In this document: positions 1 through 8,779 of the stretch, in pieces
How the letters are laid out: each line of letters starts with the position of its first letter
How positions within the stretch are numbered: the first letter of the stretch is position 1
From: Isohypsibius dastychi
Taxonomy: Eukaryota; Tardigrada; Eutardigrada; Parachela; Isohypsibiidae
Length of the DNA stretch: 21,630 bases
Direction of reading: 5' to 3'
Assembly: GCA_034696485.1 (NCBI GenBank)
Contig: JAQIWT010000385.1
Coordinates: 1 to 21,630, forward strand
Position numbers and translations under genes: made by a program
Notes under the pieces: model-generated
Database searches by the model: none
Told to the model about the DNA's origin: nothing
Seen by the model: the letters and a program-made list of their open reading frames with translations, nothing else

Positions 1-2542
1 ACGAAGACGCTGCTCATGTACTTCCGTATCTTATCCAGATTCCGTTCACAAAACTGATAAACAGCATCATGTATCGGTACCACTTGGATCACTTGAGGCT
101 GATTATTGTTCTCGAGCAGCCGGCTCCGAGGTCTCGGCGCTAAAGAGTGGCGGCTGTTGCGGCGTGATCGCACGTTGACCGCCTCGGATGACTTGGACAG
201 ATATGGATTCTCTACAGTGAAGGTTGGCAAGATGGGAATGTTCTGTCCATCCGTCGCACCGATCACGCCGTAGTCCTCTGGTCTTCCGGCATGAACAGGT
301 GACAGTGACCTTTCGATCATATCAACTTTAGCTTGCTTTCGGAAGATCGTAAGTCTGGCCTTACGGTAAATGGGAGGTTTTCCCTGCTAACTCAGGAAAA
401 CTGCCGGAAGATTTACTAGCCAGCTGCTGTCGGCTGTTGGAGACAGATTGCTTGCTCCCCCTGTTATTCAACGCTGATATCAGACCGGAAGATGCTGTGA
501 ACAAACAAGACTACAATGCAGTCAGTATGCGAGCTGCACTCAAATAGCGAAGTGGATATTATGAACGCGATGAACAAAAGAAAAAGTAAACCGGAAAAAT
601 GATTCGACATTATACCAGCCTACCTAAAGACCGTCGACTATTGCCTTTGGAAACAAGTGACTGATAACTCGCTTTTGAGTCCTTGAAATCGGCGCCGACG
701 ATTCCGCGATTGCCATCGGTGAGAGTTTTATTCGACATATCGGATGCATAAGCAATCCTGTTAGAGATATGGAGATAAGTTATTAGAGCGCGATCAGTCA
801 GTGAACGAACTTGCCTTGATGGCACATTGCTTGCTGAACCGAAGATAGCATGTCGTGTTTTATTTGGAGCACCGGGAACCTGCCGAAACTCCGTGGAACT
901 TTTGCCGAAACCTTGAGAACGTGCATTGAAAGGGGAAGGCTGTAGAACCCCGGAACGCTGAGTCCAGTCGCCGAACTCAATGCTGTGATATGGGGGAGGC
1001 TGAGAAATGTCGTACATGCTGCGAATCGATTTCGATGATGAATCCCTTTTCAAGAATAACAACATTAAAAAACAGTCAACGCGATAATATTTCAACTGCG
1101 TACCGTCTATCAGGGGGAAGTGGTTTGGTGTGGGGAAATTTAATTGATGGATCGGAGATCGTCGCCGAAGAGCTGATCTGTTTCGTCAAAAGGATCTTGC
1201 CTTCCGGAACTAAGCTGGAATATCTATCCATGATTCCATCAATTTCAGCTTTCACAACAGCGGCTGACGCATAGTCCGCCATCACATAGCGCGAAATCAA
1301 ATACTGCATGCAATCTCGAGCAACCGTCTAACAAGTAAGACAAAACAAATCAATCTGAAATGAAAATCAAAATCTAACATGTGATTTACTTCGCCCAATT
1401 TGGCCATGCTCCCGAAAACGGTTGCTATCTGTGGTAGCAACTGTAAATCCATATCAGCTGCCTTCTTCAATCTTCCAGTATGAGTCAGGAATGGCACAGG
1501 ATTGTGCGAGGCTATGATGTTGAATATTCTGACGATTGGTGCCGCTGTATTTCGAAATTCACTCATCGCGGTGATAAGGTCACCAACAACCGGCCACAAA
1601 ATCTGATAGAAAAGTCAGCTTTTGTTACAATGTAAAAAATTGCGAGGTCACCTGTGGATGTGTTTTGGCGATCAATGAGATGACATGAAGCATGCTTTCC
1701 CGCTCAGTTTGTGAGCATTTGAATATCAGATGAACGAAATTCTGAACGTTATCCAACACAGGCGCTGGATTAACTGAATATAGTTGCGGGAGAATGCGAA
1801 TCAGATGTGTGTTTCCTGAAGAAACCAGCGGTTTACAAGTCAACATGAAAAAATAACGTCCAAGTTAAGGTTTCAGCAACAAGTGCGATACCTTTGGACG
1901 TGATAACACGGAGAACATCCGGGACGTACGGTGCTACCAAATATGGTAACTGAATCGCGATCAGAGAGAAATAACAGGAAACATTGCGGACAATATCGGT
2001 GTTTTCAACACTGAGAAACTCGATCCCGATCGGAACGAATAGCTCCATCAAATCACGATTTCCGTAGTTCTAGAAGAAGATTCATGTGAACACTCAACAT
2101 CCCGAAATCTGGTTGTGGATTACCAAAAAGATGCAGTTGATGAGATCGGAAGCGATTTTGGCGTGCGGTGGATCAACACCTGACGGCAATACACCGAGAT
2201 TACAATGGAGGCATGTCCGAAGAAGATTTAACATATGCGGAGCCCAGGCTGATATAGAGCCAGAATCTCTAATCGCGGCAGTAATTCTTGTGATGCACAT
2301 TTCGATAACGTTTTGCTCGTTGCTGCTTCTGACGTATGTTGGACTGGCAATGATTTCGTTTATTTTCGGTAGAACCTGTAATATTTCGCGGTGATAAATA
2401 AAACCGTGAGGAGATCTATCAAAGAATGCATTCAACTAACCTCGTTCATATCACGAACAATGAGATCGTCGGACAAGGAAAACAAGTCCCCGGCTACTCC
2501 GAGATCGAAGAAATTAAGAACACGCGAGAATACAGGATGCAT
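1..2542 (-). CDS. melt: melted / VEPH1 orthologue, N-terminal and middle part (3' end outside window)
   Basis: Exons on the minus strand: 2542-2441, 2375-2124, 2069-1892, 1815-1652, 1602-1390, 1327-1104, 1045-624, 494-365 and 309-1. All junctions are GT-AG, all phases agree, and about 664 residues are readable. The start ATG at 2540-2542 gives MHPVFSRVLNFFDLGVAGDL, matching the VEPH1 N-terminus as I remember it. Other family signatures are IEMCITRITAAIRDSGSI, PPHAKIASD and KGNTHLIRILPQLY. Residues 1 to about 377 are the helical ARM-like region. About 378-640 is Ser/Arg/Pro-rich linker. The last exon enters the conserved block before the C-terminal PH domain (FCERNLDKIRKYM), and the PH domain lies beyond position 1. 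Melted is a membrane-associated adaptor that binds phosphoinositides and modulates insulin/PI3K-FOXO and TOR signalling in flies; this role is family knowledge. The 309-1, 494-365 and 624 junctions lie in poorly conserved linker and are the least certain. Confidence 0.9.
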
Positions 2543-2820
2543 TCTGGGGCCTTATCCGGTGAGCAGAAAGAAACGAGACGAATTGTTGTTCTTTGTCAAA
2601 TTCCAAACCACCTGTTGCAGTGGCTGCGTCCACGATACATATCTAACATCACCATGATACAGTGGTTTCGCAAGCGTGTCACTGAACACACGAAAAGCCG
2701 AGAAATACAATCGGTTAAATCATAAGAACAGGTGAAACGAAAGTGGCAAAGAATTGTTTCAAAATATACACTATAGCAAAGCAAACTAACGAAAACAAGC
2801 GAAAAACGGTTTGCGGAAAT

Positions 2821-3098
2821 CAGTGGCGTACACAAGTCTGGAAAAAGAGGGAGTGAGTCCGGGGGTTGACCTTCCGGGGGGGGGGCTAACTTGAGGGGTT
2901 GAGCAACTCGGACGGGGGGGTGGAAGTTGTTGAATTTCCCTTACGCAGGGGGTTTGCTGATATAGAAGTTTGCCAAAAGGGAGGGGGGGGTAAGGCTCGT
3001 CCGGAAATTGGGAGGCGGGTGAGTCGCTCAAAATCCCCAATATTCTGGCCAAAAAGGTGGGGGTGAGTCAACCAAAAAAAGGGCTTCCTACGCCACTG
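2821..3098. mobile_element. MITE-like non-autonomous element with 10-bp terminal inverted repeats and poly-G tracts
   Basis: The left end CAGTGGCGTA (2821-2830) is repeated inverted as TACGCCACTG (3089-3098), enclosing 278 bp without an open frame of coding character. The interior is strikingly G-rich on the plus strand, with runs of 5, 10, 4, 7, 5 and 8 G near 2861, 2876, 2895, 2914, 2948 and 2983, plus repeated GTGAGTC motifs. Composition is unlike the flanks. I could not recognise a target-site duplication, so superfamily is unassigned. CAGTGGCG-type termini are familiar from small DNA transposon derivatives in animals, but I name no family. It lies between the divergent melted and MATH-BTB genes, ending 59 bp before the MATH-BTB ATG. 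Confidence 0.6.
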
Positions 3099-3157
3099 CC
3101 GTGCGCCGAAAACTTTTCCAAAAGCAAAACAAACGCTTCTGCAACTGTTTGTCAAGG

Positions 3158-4315
3158 ATGACGGACCTGGATCTTTCTGAAGGTTGCACGATTTTTAAGA
3201 ACAGGAGCAAAGATTATAAGCATCGTTGCTCGATGTCGATCGGATTCCCCGTGAATGGGGTCTCCTCTAAGATGCCGCGGGACTTTTCAGTAGCACGGCG
3301 AGTCACTTTCGCTAAGCTTGGGATCAAAGAAGAGAAACCCGATCATGGAACGGCATGGAGCGGAGCTTCATGGATCTTCAAGTGTAAACTGCCAGAAGAT
3401 GGGATTTCTGGTGAAGATGGAACAGCCCAGATCGAAGCTTACCTTGAACTCGAGAGTGGATACCAGCTTGAAGTGAACACAGCTTGGACTGTCAGGTTAG
3501 TTGCGATCTCTGCGTGAAGCCAATTACAAGCTGGGAAATAAATTCCTTTTAGCGTGCTCAACGTAAATGGAATCAGAATGGTCAGCTTTAACGTGGGAAA
3601 TGAATTGGTTCCCTCTGGAAAACGGTGGCGATGCCTGTCTTCGTACGAGAAACTTGCGAAAAACCCGTTGTTTGTCGACGATTCTCTTCGATTTTGTGTG
3701 GATATCGAGTTCACTATCGTCACTGAATCAGCACTTCCAAAGATGTGCACTCCTTCAGATTTGTGGCTGCATTCGAGTTCAGTCATGTTCAACTCACCCA
3801 AATTCTCCGATTTCAAGCTCAGATCAAGTGACGGAAAAGTCTTCCACGTTCAAAAGCTCATCTTGAAATTCAGAAGCGATGTGTTTGCTGCGATGTTTGA
3901 TCACAAGTTGAAGGAAACCGAAACTGGGGAATGCGTTGTTCGAGACGTTGATGGAGAAACACTGGAAGCTCTGCTGAAATTCTTGTACGGCTTAAATGAA
4001 TGGAAACCTCAGCTGGCCGAGAAATTGATTGTCGCGGCGGATAAGTATCAGATTCTTGATCTTGTCGATGGATGCACGCGAGAACTCATAAGCCAGTTGA
4101 ATGGGAAGAATGTTGCAAGAATGCTGAAGCTTGCGGATCGAATTAGTGTCACTGAATTGAAACAAGCTGCGCTCAAGTTCATAGTTGGCGATTGGGATGG
4201 ATTTAATAAAGGCGGAGGTATTATCGAGCTTGTAGAAAACGTAGGATTGCTCCAGGAACTGAAGGATTTTTCGATTCAGCCCCCGAAAAGCAAAAAGCAG
4301 AAGACGACAGCTTGA
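3158..4315 (+). CDS. MATH-BTB protein, SPOP/roadkill type CUL3 substrate adaptor
   Basis: Exons 3158-3495 and 3553-4315 are joined across a 57-bp GT-AG intron (phase 2, AG|C giving Ser) and encode 366 residues. The first ATG is at 3158 (MTDLDLSEGC). Residues about 68-172 are a divergent MATH/TRAF-like domain (WIFKCKLPEDG, then YLELESGYQLEV and SLRFCVDIEF). Residues about 194-290 are a BTB domain (KFSDFKLRSSDGKVFHVQK and LEALLKFLYG), followed by a 3-box/BACK-like helical stretch (about 290-345) and a basic tail PKSKKQK resembling the nuclear signal of SPOP. Family members dimerise, bind cullin-3 through BTB and recruit substrates through MATH for ubiquitination. MATH substrate-groove residues cannot be judged by eye. 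MATH-BTB genes are often lineage-expanded, so one-to-one orthology with SPOP is not claimed. It is divergent from melted, with the transposon-like element just upstream. Confidence 0.88.
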
Positions 4316-5370
4316 TAGCTATTTATGGTACGTGCACATGACATTTCTTCGTGGCTCATTTATTGACGAAAATGACCGTTGTTGTTTTCAGACCTGTCTT
4401 TGGCTTATGGGAAGTTACTGGCATCCTCTGTTTATTAGGAATTTCGACTTTCTAACCGTTTCGTTTCGGACTGTTTTTATTCTTTCACGATCTCTGTGGA
4501 AAAGTGTTCCTTTACTAAGGCAGTTCACAAACTTTCTACTATTTAATCCAAATACAACGACGACAGACTCTTGTTAGTAATGCACTATTTTCCTAATACA
4601 ACAGCGCTCCAGGCTGAAGCTTCTACTACTAACTGCAGTATAAAGATTCGATTGCGGAGCTTTCTGCTATTTGATTCAGTTTGTCACTCTGCGTCTGCGA
4701 ACACGGAAGCTAAACAGCTAGTGTGGAATCGCTTCAAAATAACTAAAACTAATGCAGGTTGGGTTCCAATCCCGATTTCAAAAAAGGTCACAGAACACTA
4801 ACACATGAGAACTTTGGATCATGGCACATCGTTTACGAAACTTTACTGAATTACGAGAACTAAGTCGAGATCTCTGATGCAGTGCGAAAACGGTAGAATT
4901 CAACCAGAGCACATCCTGGCAATTGACTCCCTCCTAGTCTCGCAACATTAGCTTGAAAATCTTCCAAACATATCTCCTCACAGCGAAGTGACCAATCCTT
5001 CAATAACTTGCCGATATTCCAACTGGCATCCCGAATGTGCTCAAATATCCAACCAAAATTTGATCGTCGGTCATAAAATAAAAACTTTCGATAACACATG
5101 AATACTTAAAGAACCCGGGAGGAGGAAAACATGTTTATACAACTTCCGAAGTCCTAACCGCCTTTTATAAATTTGAAATGGTACGAATCCAACATTCTCA
5201 TTCAGTATTTTGTTCTTTGAGCCATCGAAATACGGCGTTCATAAAGTATACTGCCAACCGAACAGTGCTTCAAAAAATCAAGTCAACAGTTTCGCTCCTC
5301 GTCAACATAAACGGTGAAGTTGACTTAATGTACAGATTAAAAGCAGATTTGCCTTTTTGAAAGCATTATA
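4316..5370. other. Convergent intergenic region between MATH-BTB and MED8
   Basis: About 1,055 bp between two convergent genes. The open frames here (up to 81 codons) show no recognisable domain. A plus-strand AATAAA lies at 5077-5082, about 760 nt past the MATH-BTB stop, and could end a long 3' UTR. I saw no nearer canonical signal. A minus-strand frame at 4860-5099 has somewhat protein-like composition but no splice partners I could join. No RNA gene or repeat was recognised. Confidence 0.5.
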
Positions 5371-6345
5371 TCATCTGGGCGGACCGGTCCGGTAGGAACC
5401 AACGGCGACTCCTTTTCCGGTCGTCATCGCTTGAAGCATCATCAAAGTATCCGATTCGTTATAGAATTTTTGCGAAGACCCTTTCGCGGCTGCATACGAA
5501 ATTTTTTTATTAACAAAGACGATACAAGTAAGTAAAATGGCAAAAAAGACAAAGGTCATACCCGTTTTTGTGTCCCAGTCACTCTCTTTTGAAGGAAGCA
5601 GTTCCAGCAGAGAACCAACAATTTTATTGGAATTCTGAATTTGTTTGTCGGCTTTCTGAATCAAATCCGGCTGATTAAGTGGGACCTTGTTGATGGCCTG
5701 ATTAAAGCGATCTTCGACTTCGGGATCCAATTTTGTTCTCAAATAATTCGGAACATTGTCGTGGTTCACAGCGGAAACTCTTCCTTCCGTTATTTTCTGC
5801 ACATCAGCATGTTACACTTCATCACTGCGTCTGAATTATGAATTATTTTGTACCTCTACTGCTGGATCAATGTCGGGACTAACGTGATACGGGACCACCG
5901 CAAGTTTCCGGAAATCTGGAAACCTCTCCGCTTTCATGGATTTCGCAAGATTGGACATTCCACTAGAAATGACACTGAATTTGTCCATCACTGTCGTCCT
6001 GAAGAAATATACACATTAAAATTCTCCGTAAATGATGAGAAAGTTAGCAACCAAATAAAACACCCACCACGATAAGGAATCCGGTTGATTTTCAATGTGA
6101 TGCAAAAGTTCCAGAATTCTACCACGAATTTCGTTGATAGCTGTCACGATGTTGTCAATATTAGGATCCGATGATGGCCTAGGAGGTCCCAAGGTAGGAT
6201 TCCCTCCGCCTCCTGCCACATTAGCGCTATTATTGACAACATTCGGAGTCGGAACGCCAGCAGACAACGGCGGGACAGGAGGTCTTTGCTGAAATAACAT
6301 GTAACGTTCGATTAAATTAAAACGCTCAGCTGATATTGTTACCAT
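5371..6345 (-). CDS. MED8: Mediator complex subunit 8 (MED8)
   Basis: Exons on the minus strand: 6345-6343 (ATG only), 6288-6068, 5998-5854, 5796-5562 and 5489-5371, giving 240 residues (human and fly MED8 are about 250-270). Recognition rests on blocks shared with animal MED8: start MQR, LSWTTVMDKFSVISSGMSNL, FPDFRKLAVVPYHVSPD, TEGRVSAVNHDNVP, YLRTKLDPEVE and QIQNSNKIV, ending with the MLQAMTTGKG block. MED8 is a head-module subunit of Mediator, the coactivator bridging transcription factors and RNA polymerase II in the nucleus. The hydrophobic stretch seen when 5490-5561 is read through is intronic, not a real membrane helix in the spliced form. The intron directly after ATG (6289-6342) restores the family-typical MQR start. 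The protein has a Pro/Asn/Gly-rich N-terminal insert and lacks the usual C-terminal tail, so it is a divergent copy. Confidence 0.9.
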
Positions 6346-6487
6346 TATATAGAGGTGACAGCAATGCGATGATCCTTGACGTTCAGAATAATTTCAACTT
6401 GACTGCACACTCAAGCTTGAGCTGATCAACATCCAAGTGAGCAAAGAATGAAAGGGATTGTCTTCAAGAAAACACTGGCAAGCGCGA

Positions 6488-6757
6488 ATGACAGATAAAA
6501 ATGGAACGGCAAATCCTCCGTTAAAATCAACGACACAACTCCGACGAAAAGTCAGATCTATGACCACTAAAATTTCCAGATTTTCTGAACCAGAAAGCAG
6601 GAGGACAAATGCTGGAACAGCCTTTTGGTATAAAATGCCCAGTCCACCAAAATCATGGAAATACTTCAAACGACAGTCAAACCAACAACATACGCGGAAC
6701 GAGTGCGTACGCTTTGTTGACATCCCGCAACGTACGTACCGTATCGCGTCGATGTGA
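6488..6757 (+). CDS. Possible small basic protein (89 residues), weakly PNRC-like
   Basis: A single-exon frame from ATG 6488 to TGA 6757, with AATAAA at 6825-6830, 67 nt past the stop. It lies in the 667-bp gap between divergent MED8 and CLPP. The product is rich in Lys, Arg, Thr, Ser and Pro (start MTDKNGTANPP) with no signal peptide or membrane segment. Around residues 50-65 it reads NAGTAFWYKMPSPPKSW. This loosely resembles the short AG-x-F...PSP...P motif of proline-rich nuclear receptor coactivator (PNRC) proteins, which bind decapping factors, but the match is too short to assign. A longer minus-strand frame overlaps it (6394-6870), but its Phe/Cys/Val-rich composition looks like an antisense shadow. 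Base -3 before the ATG is C, a weak context. The region could equally be promoter DNA or 5' UTR. Confidence 0.35.
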   Translation: MTDKNGTANPPLKSTTQLRRKVRSMTTKISRFSEPESRRTNAGTAFWYKMPSPPKSWKYFKRQSNQQHTRNECVRFVDIPQRTYRIASM

Positions 6758-6824
6758 TGTGATGTGCATTTGAAATTTGAATTGAAAGTTGAAACTGAAA
6801 TCTTCGAAACATGCAGAATATCAA

Positions 6825-6830
6825 AATAAA
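6825..6830 (+). other. Candidate polyadenylation signal AATAAA
   Basis: A canonical AATAAA hexamer 67 nt after the stop of the small 6488-6757 frame and before the CLPP start. It supports, but does not prove, a separate short transcript here. Confidence 0.35.
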
Positions 6831-7012
6831 AGTTTGAGTGACTGGCCCATCTCATTGATATTTCTCTCAAGATTGAGAGTTACCCTTTGTGCGGGTCCAT
6901 TATAGCTGCGGCACGCTAGTTACAGTTCGAACTGCTTGCTTAAATTGATATTCCGGTTAATTGGATAATCTACAATTGGGATCTATCTTGGGTTATTTCG
7001 GTTTGAACAACC

Positions 7013-8315
7013 ATGCATTCGGCGCGCAGACTTTTGACGGTACGTTGCGCGATTGCTTCAGCTAGGTTTCTAAAAATGATTCTATGGATTGTTGGATTGT
7101 AGGTTGTGAACTCCAGTCATCCTCTGTTATTCCGTGGATTCCAGAAATCAGCTGTGCAACAGTTCCCGTTAGTGCCGATTGTGATAGAACAAACCGGGAG
7201 GGGAGAGCGGGCTTACGATATTTACTCCCGGTTACTGAAGGAGCGGATAATTTGTGTTATGGGCCCTGTGAGTGCGTTGCTCTTGCTCGAGAGCGAATGC
7301 TTCTCTTTGAAGTCGGAAATCAAATTCCTTCTCTGTATCTGTTAAAATCGCAATTCCGAAGTAGACTGATAATTTAACATCACCATTCAGATGATCGCCA
7401 TAATTTTGTTTTGATTATAGGTAACAGACGAGTTGGCCAGCTTGGTTGTTGCTCAGCTGCTTTTTCTGCAGTCGGAGAGTAGCCGGAAACCCATCCATAT
7501 GTACATTAACAGCCCAGGAGGCTCCGTGACGGCAGGTTAGTTACCTCGCACCGCTACTTACCGTAATTTACTTACACTGAATTAGAGCAACTGAAAATGA
7601 AAAATACGATTTACTGATTTGTTTCTCCAGGATTAGGAATCTATGACACAATGCAGTACATCCAGGTAATCTTTCAATATTCAACATAAAAACGTATCTT
7701 GATGCCGTCCTTATTGAAAATTTGTTTTAGTCTCCTGTTGCAACCTGGTGCGTTGGTCAAGCATCGAGCATGGGAAGTTTGTTATTAGCATCCGGTGCAG
7801 CTGGAATGCGGCATTCTTTGCCGGTGGGTCGTTGGTTGACACGCCAGCTCATCTTGAAACATACCCACATTTGGCTGTTTTTTCAGAACTCCAGGATTAT
7901 GATACACCAACCTTCCGGTGCGGCGCATGTAAGTTTGGGACAATGAATTTCGAGCATCCCGTATATTTTATTGTTTGTTAGGGTCAAGCCACCGACATTA
8001 TGATCCACGCAGAAGAAATCATTAAAATAAAAAAGCAAGTCATCGGTATTTACGTGAAACACACGGGTGCACCATATAAAAAGCTGGGTAGGAAAAGTAA
8101 TTATTTTCAATATCCCCAAAATGATGTGTATGGATGATATTGCAGAAGATGCAATGGAAAGAGACAGGTTTCTGAGTCCAGCGGAAGCTCTGGAGTTTGG
8201 TATTATCGATAAAATTCTGGAGCACCCACCTCCGATAATCGGAGAAACTAGTGAGGACAAAACAGCGGAGGTTGTAACAAGTGATTCGATACCAAAAGCA
8301 GTCGTCAGTGCTTGA
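7013..8315 (+). CDS. CLPP: Mitochondrial ATP-dependent Clp protease proteolytic subunit (CLPP)
   Basis: Exons 7013-7039, 7103-7267, 7421-7535, 7631-7665, 7731-7823, 7887-7928, 7982-8087 and 8146-8315; all introns GT-AG, all phases agree, 250 residues. The N-terminus [11 protein letters not shown] is Arg-rich and lacks acidic residues, as expected for a mitochondrial presequence. The mature start is marked by [20 protein letters not shown]. The catalytic triad is intact: Ser127 in VGQASSMGS, His152 in IMIHQPSG and Asp201 in AMERDRFLS, with the family spacing (25 and 49 residues). The oxyanion-region motif SPGGSVTAG is present. CLPP forms two stacked heptameric rings in the matrix and degrades proteins unfolded by CLPX. 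The C-terminal tail after EHPPP is variable, as in other animals. Exon 4 is only 35 nt. The start ATG is the first in frame and yields the targeting peptide. Confidence 0.97.
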
Positions 8316-8779
8316 CCGGCGATTTGAGAGCTTCTAACCTCTTCAAATTGGATCCCACGGTAAAGTGCGCTTCTCAAAGAAAACCCGATTTGGCACTGCA
8401 AAGTTTTTGGTAATATTTTTGAAACATTTGGCTTTATCTGTCAAAATTCATATAGTATTTTTAAATCACAAAATTGTGCTCCGTTGTTGAGTGACTAGAA
8501 CTATGTCAGTAAATCTTATAAATGGTCAGACAATTTATCATGAACTGATTATGGCGATACTTCTAATCGAGAGTTGAGAGCGGTCAGTTGTTGTCTTGTG
8601 ACAAGGTCACGGTTACTAGGTTCTCTGTTTCTCCATGATTTGGGTTTTCCCGCCCAGTAGAAAACCCTCTGTCGAAAACATCGGCTTAGATGGTGATATT
8701 GCTGACTTCTTCCTGACCACTACGCCACGTTGGGTTGGTTTATCCGCCATTCTGACTTCGTCGTTTTTTGGCATCCCCC
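8316..8779. other. CLPP 3' region and BTB-BACK 5' region
   Basis: 464 bp between two same-strand genes. No AATAAA was seen after the CLPP stop. Frames on both strands at 8616-8873 look mildly protein-like but overlap the well-supported BTB-BACK start and have no recognisable domain, so I read this as CLPP 3' UTR plus promoter and 5' UTR of the next gene. Confidence 0.45.
8584..8589 (+). promoter_or_regulatory. Candidate arthropod-type initiator (TCAGTT)
   Basis: TCAGTT within GGTCAGTTGTTG, about 195 bp upstream of the BTB-BACK ATG at 8780. It resembles the TCAGT initiator of arthropod core promoters. No TATA box or downstream element was recognised, and one hexamer is weak evidence. Confidence 0.2.

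Noticed and set aside
361-410. Alternative melted exon start at 383 reading GKPPIYRKARL
   Set aside because: The phase-consistent model with an exon at 494-365 and a 55-bp intron (310-364) uses better splice sites and joins cleanly on both sides.
4745-4785. tRNA-like T-arm (GGTTCCAATCC with a 5-bp stem)
   Set aside because: Position 57 of the loop is C rather than a purine, and no D-arm or acceptor stem can be found upstream.
5371-5802. Apparent single-exon membrane protein with one hydrophobic helix on the minus strand
   Set aside because: The helix is encoded by a GT-AG intron (5490-5561). Removing it joins two blocks typical of MED8.
6410-6421. Perfect 12-bp palindrome CTCAAGCTTGAG upstream of MED8
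   Set aside because: Isolated and short; expected by chance in a window of this size often enough not to be called a site.
6394-6870. 158-codon minus-strand frame between MED8 and CLPP
   Set aside because: Phe/Cys/Val-rich composition looks like an antisense shadow; no domain, and the plus strand offers a better frame with AATAAA.
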